A DNA stretch of 64,000 bases. Source: Teratosphaeria epicoccoides (taxonomy: Eukaryota > Ascomycota > Dothideomycetes > Mycosphaerellales > Teratosphaeriaceae). The position numbers were made by a program, and so were the translations under genes. The notes below the pieces were generated by a model that had not been told where the DNA came from, did no database searches, and worked only from the letters and a program-made list of their open reading frames with translations. Location of the stretch: contig JADDMT010000024.1 in assembly GCA_021401465.1 (NCBI GenBank), positions 186,001 to 250,000 of the forward strand, read 5' to 3'. Shown piece by piece: positions 1 through 10,599 of this stretch; within the stretch, counting starts at the first letter, position 1, and each line of letters begins with the position of its first letter.

Positions 1-497
1 GTCATATTTGGCTCTCGTAGATTAAGACTTGATATCGCAGTCTTGTTCTGTCAACCATTGTCGCCTGAGGCTGTTTGTTAGCTCGCTCGCGTCTTAGTGC
101 TTGCATCGACCGAGCCACCGCATTCACGACCATGACTCACTGCTGCAAACATTACAATGCCTGGGCCGGCTTATAGCATGTGGTTGGCGGGTTCATCCTG
201 ATCTGAGCCATGTGGTACATCTATTCTGCCTCGATTGCACAGGTTGTCTTGCAAGAAGCGTGCAAAGCCATAGTCTTGGGGCTCCAACGATTGATTTTGC
301 ATTATGTTCGCTACGAGCCTAGAAATTCAGGAAACACAAAGCAAGCGCAATCGACATTAATTTGGCCCTCGCAGTCTCTTCCCGACATCCGATCCGTGGT
401 TTCCCTCCATTGCTGCACCCACTACTGTCAAGGAACGACCGAGGCCAAATTTTACACATTAAGTGTCCACAGCGCACCTCCTCACAGCATTCGCTGT
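1..497. other. left-edge stretch without a recognised gene
   Basis: Short ORFs on both strands show no recognisable domain, signal peptide or repeat. It may hold the 3' untranslated region of the small secreted-protein gene that ends at 498 on the minus strand. Confidence 0.4.
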
Positions 498-1106
498 CTA
501 CAGGCATAGTTGGCAGGCCGGGCGCCAGATGCCCAGCTTGAAGAAGAGGACATAGATCGGCTGGGACAGCTCGATGCCGCAGGAGCTGAAGAAAGCGCTG
601 ATTGTGGACTGCTGGCTGATGTTGAAGAGGCCGAAGAAGATGCTGATGGAGCTGAAGAGGCTGCCGATGAGGCCCTGTTGCTGACCCAGGAGAGCAACGA
701 AGAACTCTTCGATCGTGACCTCCTCGTGCAATTCGAGGATCGTCAGGAATTCGGAGATGCTGGTCGTAGGCTGGCATCCGAAGCTCTGCAGGCGGTAGTT
801 GAAAGAGTAGATGAAGGCCTGAGAGATGTGGAGGCCATAGCTGTAGTAGAAGTACGAGCTCGTGGCAACTGCAGTGGCATCGACCTTGATGTCCACATCC
901 ACATCCAGGTGGATCAGACCGCCGCCAAGACCACTGCTGAGTTTCTCAGCCTGAATCCATCCGCCGATAGGGTTCGTCGGGCAGTTCTCCACGCAGCCCA
1001 CCTTGGGCTCTTTGTCCTCGGGGTTGTAGGTGGGATCGGCTGTCGGTGCGGCCAAGGCAAGAGCGGCGAACGCCAAAGTAAGGGTGGTGAAGGCGTGCAT
1101 GTTCAA
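498..1106 (-). CDS. small secreted protein, uncharacterised
   Basis: Single-exon ORF of 202 aa. I do not recognise the family. The N-terminus (MNMHAFTTLTLAFAALALAA) is a clear signal peptide with a likely cut after the Ala-Ala near residue 20, so the product is probably secreted. After that comes a short acidic, Pro-rich piece with two close cysteines (GCVENC), a stretch rich in V, D and I (LDVDVDIKVD), then an aromatic and hydrophobic C-terminal half with several FF and IF pairs and a final CQLCL. An alternative start is the second Met two codons later. No intron is needed. The hydrophobic C-terminus could fold into amphipathic helices; membrane association cannot be excluded. Confidence 0.6.
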   Translation of the reverse strand: MNMHAFTTLTLAFAALALAAPTADPTYNPEDKEPKVGCVENCPTNPIGGWIQAEKLSSGLGGGLIHLDVDVDIKVDATAVATSSYFYYSYGLHISQAFIYSFNYRLQSFGCQPTTSISEFLTILELHEEVTIEEFFVALLGQQQGLIGSLFSSISIFFGLFNISQQSTISAFFSSCGIELSQPIYVLFFKLGIWRPACQLCL

Positions 1107-2982
1107 GGTATTGCCGGGGTGGTGGTTCTTTTGAGGCTGCGTGTGTTGATTATAGATTGGTTGCGGAATAATAAGGTCGATGTAAATTCTTGATCAAAGC
1201 GCTGTAGTCTAAGATTAATCGAAAGTTGGAGTTTGTGTTTGAGTTGGATCACTGACCTGGGAGAGGGAGGTGCGATGCTTTATAGGGCCTTGCTATGCCA
1301 TGCCACGGCTTACTGCGCGGCGTCATCGTAGTCTCGAACCAGCGGTCATGCTATCCGCCATCATCCATGGATGACGGGATAGCAACCAAGACGACATGGG
1401 AGCTTCTGGTGGAGACCCGCGCATCCCACCCGTATCCACACAGTCTGTTTGCCCAACCGTATGCTATCCAGACCACAGCCTCGACTAGACCCTGACCAAT
1501 AGATCTTCCTGCTTCCTCCGGCATATGCTCTATGAGGATAAACAGACATGGGCTAGGGGCTTGTGCGGATCTTGCAACAAGACGCAGTGTTCGTATAGAT
1601 GTGCAAAAGGGCTATAATGGTCATACTCGGGTGAGATCTAGATTTGCCAACCCTTTCGCGATCTCGAAATAGCGCAGCCATTGCCTACATTGGCACGAGC
1701 TGTACAGGCAGACCGTGGCAGAGGGTGCCAGGTCCACGATATCTGGAACATGTCGTTCCTGACCCGGCGGCGGTCCGTTGCGGTCCGCCTCCAGATATGC
1801 CCGCTCTCGCGAACGACAGCGAATGATCAAGCAGAGCTGCATGCTAGACGCTGCAAAATCTGGACCAGCACGTCTAAAATTGATGTGTGCCAGGACCAGG
1901 AGTGTTGTCACAGTAACTTTTTGGTCTTGTGTAGAGCCGCCCACATCTTGGCGTGACGAGCGTGGTCACCCTTCACATCTGCAAAGCCTAAACGCACACC
2001 GAATCACTTTCTTTCCGTAGCCTCTCCTGGCGACGCAGGAACCGGCCCAGTGAAACATGTTCCTGCATTGATGTGGCCCTGTGTGCTCGGCAAATGCCGC
2101 GCCAATTCGGACAGCGCTGCATGATCTTTAGGACTCCTTCGTGAAGGAAGAAGCTGTTCACGTAGCGCATAACTTATAGCGAAACGGTAGACATTTCAGG
2201 CTGATCGAGGTGCTTTCGTCCTTCATGGTGCGCAGTGCTTGACGACCTGGACATTGCGGTGCGCGGGCGGGCTTGTCAGAGAGAGTCCCGATTCTCGTTG
2301 GGGAGAGTCTTAGATCCCTGGTAAACCACCGCTTGGCTAAGCCGAGTGACCAGAACGCTCTGAATTGCACCTGCCTCTGCCGCGAGCGGTCCAGGATCTC
2401 TGGTTCCTCTCTCGCGAGCTCTTAGGTGCCCGAAAAAAGCGAGCCTATACGAACATAAGCAAAGAGCGAGGAACGAGCTGTCGGTGCGAGTAGTAGGACC
2501 GTAAAAGAGTGCCACACGCCAAGGCCTCATGATACGCACTTCTGTGATGCCCAATGCGCGCAGATCTGAGACTTTCCCTGACGAGGACCGGGACTTTCCG
2601 GGACAAGTCCCGTGCTCCGGGAGACACCTGACATGCGATTCCCAAATCTGGTTTTCGGCTGTGCTGTCCTGAGCCCAGTACCTAGACCTTTCCGCCACTT
2701 CCTTGGCCTTGGAAGGCGCATCCAGACGGAAAAGGGACGAATATTGACGGGCAGCTCCGGCAAGGTTCGTGCCAGGATGAGCCGAGGTATTAGCGGTCAG
2801 AGTCAGACTGAGCATGTCTTGGAATGAACACCGATGAGCGTTTTACTTCGAGCGTGGAACACTATAACAGAGCATCACCAGAAAAGCAGGGTGTCTCTCG
2901 TTGTCAGACCATTCCCGACGTCGCCGTGAATTCGTCCGTCCCAACGCCGTGGCAGTTCTATTCGTGGGCGAATATTCCCACC
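1107..2982. other. intergenic region, no supported gene
   Basis: Overlapping ORFs of up to 179 aa (minus strand, 2276-2815) lack a recognisable motif. The left part is the promoter side of the secreted-protein gene; the right end is the 3' side of the spermidine-synthase-like gene. A small inverted repeat, CGGGACTT..AAGTCCCG with an 8-nt spacer, lies near 2590-2615. Confidence 0.4.
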
Positions 2983-4785
2983 TCACCACATCTCCCAGAC
3001 TTTCGCCGGCAGCACATTCCGCATGATGCGCCAGTGACTGACCGCACTCTTCTCCTGCTCCACCGTCCACATTCGCTCATCGCCCCTTTTCAGCACCTCA
3101 CGCTTTCTTTCCTCCGCAGTCATGTTGCCAAGGCCCCGCAGCGGGAATTCCACCTCCAAATCCGTCTTCGGCAACAGATACAACTCGCGCGACTTTGATC
3201 CAAGGTAGTCCATGCGCGTGGGCTGACGGAATCTGATGGCAGCCAGGGAATTGCGGCAGAAGACCACCAAATTACTGAATTCTCCTGCATTTGTGGAATT
3301 GAGGGTGCTCGATGGAGCCACGTCCCGGAAAGCCTTGCATTGCCCGTCGAATGTCTGGTGGATAGTGTTCAGGATCCTATTTGTGAGTGGCAAGGCAAGA
3401 TCGCCGGCATAGTTGATTGCGATTGCGCCATCGGGTGTGAGAAGAGCTCTCAGCTGGCCCAGGAAGCGGTCAGTAAAGAGTGGAAGAGGCTCTGCACCAC
3501 CAGTAAAGACATCATGGATGATGTAATCATATTTTGTTCCAGCCGTATCAACAGCAGCATCGGCCCACTCGGCTGCATCGGCCAGAACGACTTGGCCGCT
3601 TGCAGCGTCTGACGGCAGACCGAAATATTGCTTTGCGAAGCCGTACACAGCGGGATCCAGCTCAACAGTAGTGGTATAGATGCCGTGTGCCATGAGTGAC
3701 TTTGACGCAGTGCCAATGCCTAGACCCACGACTAGAGCTTGCGCAGCACTATCCGCAACCTTATTCTCCGACTCAATCAGACGGACAGCTTCGAGCATCT
3801 GGAACACGGCATAGATGGGCTCATTCACCTGCCAGCCAGCCTTTCTGCGCTCGGTCGTGAGCTGCCATTCGCCGCCCAACAGAGAGTGATCGCACCGAAG
3901 CACGCGGTATTCGAGGTCGTGATTCTGCAAAACGGAAATGTAGCCCGTGTTGGACCAGACCCTGTCCAGCAGCGTCCAATTGGTGGGTGCAAGGTCTCTG
4001 TTGGCGACTGCCATGTTGTAAGGGCCATCGAAATGAGGATTGGCCAGGGACATGTGCAACAGTGCAGGCGCAGCTAGCGAGAAGAGCCACCACGGCTTTT
4101 CGGGCGATAGTGCTGTCAATGCAACAGCTAGCAGCGGCTGCACTCTAGTGGGTGAGAGCATATCCGTTATTGATTGGATCCAGGGCAGCCCGAAATTGGC
4201 AAGGGCATATTCCAAAGGCCTGAAGAACCCAAAGTCAAGTACGACAGCCGGCAGGGCAACGCCCGCCACGGTGCCGAGCTGCTGTTGCAGGTCAAGCGTC
4301 TCAAGCGCTTGAGCGGCAGCATAAGCGCAGCCAATGACGATGGTGTGACATGAGGCAAACCCGAGCAGGATTGGACCACCCATTGGGCCAAGCCTGGAGC
4401 TGTACTGGAAGAGGTACTGCTGGATCGCAGGCATCCAGAACGCCAGGAGAGCCAGATATGGGAGGATGCTCCAGGTGTGCGTAGCATAGAATGCTCGCCA
4501 GACGTAGCCCAAGAGTGCCATGGCTGCGAGAGCTTGAGCATGATTGACGCTGACGGTGACAGCACCCCACACCGGAGAAATGGTCTGCTGGGAAATGGGT
4601 GATGCGATGGCTGCCACGAACAAGGCTGATAGAGCTATGCGGAGAGCTTCCAGGACACCCGGGGTCGAGGGCGGCTGGTCGTTGGGTATCTGGGGAGCAG
4701 GCGACTTCCCATCGGGCCCAGAAGCCTTGTCGGTGTGCTTGCGCTTGGTGGCGCGAAGTTGAACATTCTGCTTGCCCTTCACCAT
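2983..4785 (-). CDS. membrane protein with C-terminal spermidine-synthase-like domain
   Basis: Intact 600-aa ORF. The first 40 residues are basic and hydrophilic (KGKQNVQLRATKRKHTDKA), followed by several hydrophobic segments between about residues 45 and 250 that look like membrane helices. The C-terminal half has an AdoMet-type Rossmann fold: a glycine-rich loop (VVGLGIGTASKSL, about residue 350), an acidic end to strand 2 (TTVELDPAVYGFAKQYF) and DYIIHDVFTGG near residue 418, as in the spermidine/spermine synthase superfamily. Classical spermidine synthases are soluble and about 300 aa, so this is a membrane-anchored relative. Whether it makes polyamines or methylates something is unknown. 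The start at 4785 is the first Met in frame and gives a plausible cytosolic tail. No intron is apparent. Confidence 0.85.
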   Translation of the reverse strand: MVKGKQNVQLRATKRKHTDKASGPDGKSPAPQIPNDQPPSTPGVLEALRIALSALFVAAIASPISQQTISPVWGAVTVSVNHAQALAAMALLGYVWRAFYATHTWSILPYLALLAFWMPAIQQYLFQYSSRLGPMGGPILLGFASCHTIVIGCAYAAAQALETLDLQQQLGTVAGVALPAVVLDFGFFRPLEYALANFGLPWIQSITDMLSPTRVQPLLAVALTALSPEKPWWLFSLAAPALLHMSLANPHFDGPYNMAVANRDLAPTNWTLLDRVWSNTGYISVLQNHDLEYRVLRCDHSLLGGEWQLTTERRKAGWQVNEPIYAVFQMLEAVRLIESENKVADSAAQALVVGLGIGTASKSLMAHGIYTTTVELDPAVYGFAKQYFGLPSDAASGQVVLADAAEWADAAVDTAGTKYDYIIHDVFTGGAEPLPLFTDRFLGQLRALLTPDGAIAINYAGDLALPLTNRILNTIHQTFDGQCKAFRDVAPSSTLNSTNAGEFSNLVVFCRNSLAAIRFRQPTRMDYLGSKSRELYLLPKTDLEVEFPLRGLGNMTAEERKREVLKRGDERMWTVEQEKSAVSHWRIMRNVLPAKVWEMW

Positions 4786-5169
4786 GCTGCCAACGAGACC
4801 AGTGTCGAGAGACTGCGAGATTTACTGGAACGGCTTGTGCACGGAAGTCATATATATGGTCGCTAGAACGGCCCACAACGCTCAATATATCCCATGAGGC
4901 CGATGGAAAGAAATTCCTCACAGGTCGGACGGGGCGCTGCTGACTCGTTGTATCGCTAGCATATTGACGCTCAAATTCAAATGCATATTCACACAGAAAG
5001 ACGGTTGGTGACAGAGACAGATCAGGCGAGTGTTGCACGAATACCTTATTTCATGGCTGAGGCTCGGCGGGAGTTGCCGTCGCTGGTCTCCTACATGTAC
5101 GGAGTCAAGAAGCACCGCGCCATCCTGACCGCATTGCACGCCCCGCGCACCGCGGACAGCACGACAGTA
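4786..5169. promoter_or_regulatory. divergent promoter region
   Basis: This 384-bp gap separates the start codons of the minus-strand spermidine-synthase-like gene and the plus-strand Aly/REF gene, so both promoters must lie here. It contains CATATATATGG at about 4848-4858 and ATATATCCC near 4885 as TATA-like stretches. No other motif is convincing. Confidence 0.4.
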
Positions 5170-6778
5170 ATGGACCGCAGCTTGGACGAGATTATCGGCG
5201 AGCGTCCGGTATGTACAATACCCCGTCAATGTCCGCCTCAGGCAGGCATCGAGGTTACGCCGCAGCATGGTAACTGACCGAGTAATAATTGCAGCAGCGA
5301 GGCAGCGGGCGCGCACCGCCATCAGGACCACGAGGCCCGCGCAGAGACGGGCCACCCATGCGCGCCTCACGCAGGGAAGATTACCCAAGAGACGGCGTGA
5401 GAAAGGTAAGTTACCCTCTGACAATCGCTCAAAACACCCGAGGTATGCTTGCTGTGTAGGTATTGATGACACGACCAGCAGGTGCCTTGACCCTCCTTCC
5501 TCCTCCTCCTCCACCTCCTCCTCCACCTTCGCAACGTACCGCACCGCGCCGCGCCGCGCCGCACCGCACCGCACCACAACTTCCCTTCGGATCCTTCCTC
5601 CGATCGATCACATTGCGGTGCCCGATGCTTACGCAACGACGGACGACGCGAACGCGAGCGCGCGCGCGAGTGACAGTAGCTGACCATCCCAAAGCCGCGA
5701 CAGGACAGGCGCGATGATCGCATCAACCTCGACAAGTGAGCACGAAGGACATGTCTGTATCAGGAAGGCACGAGGGGCTGACCGGAAGCAGCGACTGGGT
5801 GCATGACCGCTTCACCGACGACGACCGCTACGATCGCAGGGGTGGTGGTGCTGGCCGCGGATACGATGTCGACCGATACGACGACGCGCCTCGGGCGCCG
5901 GGACTGGTGTATGCCTGGGTCAGGACTTGGTGTATATTCAACAAAGACTAACCAATATTTGTAGCGGCGGCACCAGACTGCGCGTCGATAACGTGCATTA
6001 CGACCTGACCGAAGATGACTTGCGGGCACGTCGTCACGTTCAGTCTAGCCGCACCAACCGCTGACGTGTCCCGTAGAGCCTCTTCGAACGCAAAGGCCGC
6101 CTCCGCGAAGTCCGTCTCCTCTACGACCGAATGGACCGCTCGCAAGGCACCGCTTTTGTCACCTACGAAGACCACCGCGATGCCCGCGACGCCATTGACG
6201 ATTTCGACGGCCAGAATGCCAACGGCCAGCCTATCCGCATCACCGTCATGCCCAACGGTCCAGTGGGCAATGCGCCCGCACCTCCCAAAGCAGGCTTGAG
6301 TCTGTTTGACCGGATAGAGCGGCCGCCGAGGAGTTTGTTCGACCGGATGGACCTGCGAGATAAGGACAGGGATGATGGCAGAGACGAGTACTCCGGAAGG
6401 TGGCGGCAACGAAGTGACAGCCCAACACGGAATACGAGACCATTAGCCGAACACATCGACCGCTACATGCCGGGGCGAGGCTCGAGGTCGCCCATCCGTC
6501 GTCGAGGTACACCCAGAGAGCCAGGGAGGAGGCCGGGTGCGAGGCGCGAAGACAGTGGTCGTGGGGCCAGAGGTGGCAGGCGCGGTGGGAGGACTGACGC
6601 CGAGGGACACACTCTGGTACAGGGTCGGCCACGGAAGACTGCCGAAGAGCTGGACGCAGAGATGGCGGACTATTGGGGTGGTGGAACTGGTGCCGCAGAG
6701 AATGGCAGTGGTGCTGCTGAGAGCAACGGTGCTGCGCCTCATGCGGCTGGAGATCAAGACGAAGACATGGTACTTTGA
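5170..6778 (+). CDS. Aly/REF (Yra1/Mlo3) mRNA export adaptor with RRM
   Basis: Nuclear adaptor that couples mRNA to the UAP56/Sub2 helicase and the Mex67 export receptor. The N-terminus MDRSLDEIIGERP is the conserved UAP56-binding motif. A central RRM reads LRVDNVHYDLTEDDL, then SLFERKGRLREVRLLYDR and GTAFVTYEDHRDARDAIDDF. An Arg/Gly-rich tail follows, ending in the FoP-type motif TAEELDAEMADYW. Proposed exons: 5170-5208, 5295-5405, 5704-5735, 5792-about 5929, 5965-6025, 6077-6778. The last intron (6026-6076) starts with GC, not GT, because only this join gives an unbroken RRM helix (DLRSLFERKG). The junction near 5906-5965 is unsure: the best-looking 58-nt intron (5907-5964) is out of frame, while the in-frame one is only 35 nt. 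The 298-nt second intron contains CCT-rich and CCG-rich simple sequence. Family assignment is firm. Confidence 0.85.
5490..5580. repeat. pyrimidine- and CCG-rich simple sequence inside an intron
   Basis: Runs of TCC/CTCC (about 5495-5530) are followed by repeated CGCACCG/CGCGCCG units (about 5538-5575). They lie within the proposed long second intron of the Aly/REF gene and make that intron unusually long for this genome. Confidence 0.6.
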
Positions 6779-6982
6779 GACAGATTGAGCGACAAGGGCA
6801 TGTCGACATGCCCAGGCATGCCTGGAGCTGACAGTGGAAGTGACTACTTCTGCACAGACGCTGCGGCAGTGGCTGAATGATGATACATGACGCTAGCCGC
6901 CAACGCCGTCGCACAAAGCTCAACTCAGTGCATCTCTACCCACCAACGCCGCGCCATAGAAGAAAGTGTCGAATGCTGGACG

Positions 6983-8995
6983 CTACACTTGGAGCTTCAC
7001 ACCCATTCTCACCCCTTTCCCCTTAACCTTCCGCGCCTTCGTATTCGCCCGAGCCTCCTCTTCCGCAATCTCTAATCCACACTCCTCGATCAAGTCCACG
7101 CGCACCTTCAGCCCAACCATCTTCTCGCGCACCTCACTCGAGCACCCCACCTCCGTCTCCCCACCCACCAACCCCTCCTCGAAATCTGCTCGCACACCAC
7201 CCTCCCCAACCACATCACCCACATCCAACCACCCCTCACTCACCGCCAGCGCCACAACATCCCCCGCCGACCCAACCACACCCTCCCTCCCACAAACCAC
7301 CTCCGGGTCCAGTAGGCTCTGCACCTTGAGCAACTTATGCTCCAAATCGTTCGCCCGCTTCCACTCCGCAAACTCCTTCTCCCCCGTCGTCCCTTTCCTC
7401 GCCGGGGCCTTCTGCCTCGAAGGCCAGCGCACTTGCTCCAATAATTTGTACAGCACGAAGTGCAGCCACACGAGGTTCGTGACGGGGTGGAACGCCCTCC
7501 AGTCCCTGCCGGCGGCGATGGCTCGAGCGGAGGCGGTCTGCGTGGACGCGAGGGAGTAGTCGGCCAGCGGGTCCGAGAGGAGGGCGGCGCCGCGCATGTA
7601 GCGGTATATGTCGTATTGGTACTCGGATGTCGAGTCGCCGTGGAAGAGGGAGGTCTGTGCGGGGTGGGCGAGGTCGGTGTAGGCGGTTGCGTGGGAGGGC
7701 ATGAGGCAGCGGGAGATGGTGTAGTCGATGATTGTTGTTTCGAGGCGCGTGAAGTTGAGCTTCTTCTTGGGGTCGATGGGGCGGGTTTCCGCGGCGGGGG
7801 AGGATGGGGCGGCGGCGCGGACGCAGATGTTGCCGAGATGGAGATCGCGGTGCTCGAACTCGGCGGCTTCTTCGCCTTTGGCCAGGGAGAGGGTGGTTTG
7901 CCAGAAGATGTCCCAGACGGTCCAGATGGCTTGGGCGCGGTCGGCTTCGATGTACCGTTCGAGATCTGTGCCGGCGTCTTGCATTTCGATGACGGCCCAC
8001 AGCTGGTCTTCACGGTAGCTCGCGTTCTTGCCCGGGTCGGGGAACACGCTGGCGTCCTTCTTCCCCGCCCTCTGCCCTTCGTTCCACGACCGGAAGGCCT
8101 CGACGAACAGCGGCGGCGGCCGGCCTTGCAGGATCCGCACGTCCCGGAAGTTGGTGAAGCCCGGTGTGCTCGACATGCGCTGCAGTAGCTTGACCTCATT
8201 GGCGACATCCTCCACTCTGCTCATCGCGTCTGCCTTCTTCAGAGCCGCGTTCCGCCGCTTTGCGTCGTGCGGGAGCGTCGAGGGCGGGGCTTTGAGGGCG
8301 ATGACTTTGAAGACGCTTTCGTCGCTTCGGGAGAAGCCTGGGATGTGTTCGAGCAGCGAGATGCGGTAGACTTCTCCGAAGGACGCTTCGGCAATCTTTG
8401 TGAGGCTGAAGTGGGATGCCAGTTGCTCTGACCATGTCGCGAAGCCGGTCATTGGGTGTGAGGAGAGGGCCAGGAGGGGCTGGCAGTGTTGAGTGTAGAT
8501 GTTCTTTGGTGGTGGAGTCGGTGGTAGATTGTCTGAACTTGGTGTGGAGGCAACGATAGGATCGTTTTCTGCCCCTGACGCCCTTGATCTCGCTGCTCGC
8601 AGTTCTCGCCGTGCACTCGGTAGGTCCCCTCGCGGTGTGTCGTTTTCCTTGTCGTCCCGGAGCGTTGACTCAGGCGCCGGGGATGGGACGCCTGTGATCC
8701 CAACCTTGTCCTCGACTTCCACAGCTTTTCGTCTCCGACCTTTCCTTGGCAGCTGTTTGACTTCGCTATCCATTCGACCATTCGAATTGCCCTCTCCAAG
8801 CGGCCGTCTGCCTCTCCCTGCTGGCCGTCCATCCTTTTTACCAGATTTTGTAATGTCCAAATGGTGGACTTGACTCACGAGCTCTGCTACCGCATCCTCC
8901 TTGGCTGGGCTCTCTGCGCTCTGTGGGCTGCCAAACACCGCGAGAGGGTCATAGATGGCTTTTGTGCGTTTGCCATAGACATGCCTGGGTGGCAT
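6983..8995 (-). CDS. haspin-like serine/threonine kinase
   Basis: Atypical nuclear kinase that phosphorylates histone H3 on Thr3 at centromeres in mitosis. The ORF is open from 9097, but the start at 8995 (MPPRHVYGKRTKAIYDPLAV) is preferred because this basic N-terminus is typical and the preceding 34 residues look untranslated; it gives 670 aa. Residues 1-170 are charged and low in complexity. The kinase part begins near residue 200 (SLTKIAEASFGEVYRISL) with a Lys-containing strand (VFKVIALKAP). The haspin hallmarks are EHRDLHLGNICVRA near residue 379, with His replacing the usual Lys after HRDL, and IIDYTISRC near 423, where DYT replaces DFG. DIYRYMR follows. No intron is needed. The C-terminal 100 residues are Gly/Val/Glu-rich and end in a basic tail. 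Confidence 0.88.
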   Translation of the reverse strand: MPPRHVYGKRTKAIYDPLAVFGSPQSAESPAKEDAVAELVSQVHHLDITKSGKKDGRPAGRGRRPLGEGNSNGRMDSEVKQLPRKGRRRKAVEVEDKVGITGVPSPAPESTLRDDKENDTPRGDLPSARRELRAARSRASGAENDPIVASTPSSDNLPPTPPPKNIYTQHCQPLLALSSHPMTGFATWSEQLASHFSLTKIAEASFGEVYRISLLEHIPGFSRSDESVFKVIALKAPPSTLPHDAKRRNAALKKADAMSRVEDVANEVKLLQRMSSTPGFTNFRDVRILQGRPPPLFVEAFRSWNEGQRAGKKDASVFPDPGKNASYREDQLWAVIEMQDAGTDLERYIEADRAQAIWTVWDIFWQTTLSLAKGEEAAEFEHRDLHLGNICVRAAAPSSPAAETRPIDPKKKLNFTRLETTIIDYTISRCLMPSHATAYTDLAHPAQTSLFHGDSTSEYQYDIYRYMRGAALLSDPLADYSLASTQTASARAIAAGRDWRAFHPVTNLVWLHFVLYKLLEQVRWPSRQKAPARKGTTGEKEFAEWKRANDLEHKLLKVQSLLDPEVVCGREGVVGSAGDVVALAVSEGWLDVGDVVGEGGVRADFEEGLVGGETEVGCSSEVREKMVGLKVRVDLIEECGLEIAEEEARANTKARKVKGKGVRMGVKLQV

Positions 8996-9395
8996 GCTTG
9001 TAGATACGTCAAGAAATAATATAGATCGAGACAAGGAAGTGGAAGTTCCAGTAAACAAAGTGGTCGCGAGGGGCAACTGTTCCCCAAGCCAAACCATTCA
9101 ATCAACAGATCTACAGTAGTGAAATCCCCCATGGCGTCATGGGATCACACTGAGCAGGTCAACAGTAGCATCTATCATCTCCGCCGCCTCAACAAGCACC
9201 CAGTCGTGTCCTCAAGCAATCGGACTGGATCATCACAAGCTTGGCTAGACCAGGCAAAGGTGGGTTGGTCAGTGCCAGCCGTTGGAAGTAGAAGACGTGC
9301 GACAAGAAACATGACATTCATTTCGTTGCAAAATTGTACAAGAAGCCGTCATGCTTTCGACACGATGTTCTTCTAGATGGCAAGCCGTTCGGAGC
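8996..9395. other. intergenic: haspin promoter side and GST 3' side
   Basis: About 400 bp between the haspin start and the stop of the glutathione transferase gene, both on the minus strand. Nothing else is recognised. Confidence 0.4.
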
Positions 9396-10309
9396 TCATG
9401 GGCTCGAGTATATGTAACCATACTGATCCTTCGCCTTATCCGCCACCCTCTTCAACTCCCTCTCCTGGTCCGCAAATCCATCCTCCTCCGTCAAACGCTG
9501 CTGGTACGCACTATTCACAATCTTACTCTCGCTCGGCACTGCGACCCCCCTTTTCACAGCAGGCCGAGCATTGATGCGCTCCCACCACTTCTTCAAGCTC
9601 GGAAACTGGTCTAAACTGACGCCTGCAAAGTAGGAGACGTTGACCCACGAAAAGTTGGCAATGTCAGCAATGGTATACTTGTTGCCAACGAGGTAGTCGT
9701 TATCTTTGAGTTGAGCGTCTAAGATGCCGTAGAGACGCTCGGTCTCTCCGACGTAGCGCTGGGTTGGGTAGGCGATGCGCTCCTTAGCCAGGCGGTAAAA
9801 GCTGGGACAGATGATCAGCGGACTTGTACGAAAGGCGCCGTGCATCTAACAAGGGTCCTACTGATTCGCCTGGCCCTGCATGGGACCCAATCCACCGTGC
9901 TGCCAGGCAACCCATTGCTCGACTTGACTCAACTCCGGGTCCTTTGTGAAAGTGAACTTGTGCTCAGGATCATAATGTCTTGTGACATAACTCAGAATCG
10001 CTGCGCCTTCTTGGATTGGGAGACCGCCGTTATCATGATCGACGAGCACCGGGATGCGTCCATTGGGGCCGAGCTTGGTAAACCATGGCTCTTTTTGGAT
10101 ATTCTCCCCGATGTTGATGCTCTGGAAGACGTAGTCAGGCTTGCCGTACGCTTCCTTGATCTCTTCGAGGATGATGGACGCTTTGTGGCCTGCAGAAAAC
10201 ATCAACAATCGGTCCATCTGCCGAGGCGTATTTCGACCCTACCATTGGGCGTCCCAAAGGTCAACAGCTCCAGACCCTTGTTGGCAATCAGCCCAGTCGG
10301 CTTCGCCAT
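9396..10309 (-). CDS. glutathione S-transferase, Ure2/YfcG-like
   Basis: Conjugates or reduces substrates with glutathione in the cytosol. Three exons join cleanly: 10309-10243, 10189-9862 and 9801-9396, with introns of 53 and 60 nt, giving 266 aa. The thioredoxin-like N-terminal domain has LLTFGTPNGHKASIILEE, where the TPNGHK turn is the active-site loop of Ure2p/YfcG-type (nu-like) enzymes. The cis-Pro loop reads NGRIPVLVDHD and the glutathione-binding QEGAAILSYV follows. The helical C-terminal domain contains YGILDAQLKDNDYLVGNKYTIADIA, the usual N-capping motif. Splicing across the first intron rebuilds the TPNG/HK motif, which supports the model. A role in stress response or detoxification is inferred; the substrate is unknown. 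Confidence 0.9.
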
Positions 10310-10599
10310 GTTGCCAGCGGTCAGTGATCTGTGGGGAGATGTCTCGATAGCTTCTGGTATCACGCGAACGAAATGCCGTGAGGTTTGATAGAATCTGAGG
10401 AGCGGGGTTCGAAACATGACAGCAGGGAAAAGGACAAGCACCAACCTGTATATGCGGCGCATTTACTTCAGAGCTATATGTCATGGTTCGCCTGACGATG
10501 CTGTGGAGGATTGTGTCATAGAAGGAAACACATCTCGTGAAATGCGACCAAGGCGCTACAAAGACGCTATATCGCACTTAGGACGTGAGAAACCTACTG

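Noticed and set aside
510..1193. 227-aa plus-strand ORF opposite the first secreted-protein gene
   Set aside because: It is the mirror of the signal-peptide ORF on the minus strand; its Glu/Ala-rich content comes from the opposite-strand codon pattern.
2276..2815. 179-aa minus-strand ORF
   Set aside because: No domain, overlapped by ORFs in other frames, no convincing start context.
7240..8208. 322-aa Ser/Pro/Arg-rich ORF inside haspin
   Set aside because: Alternative frame of the haspin kinase domain; the low-complexity composition results from GC-rich codons.
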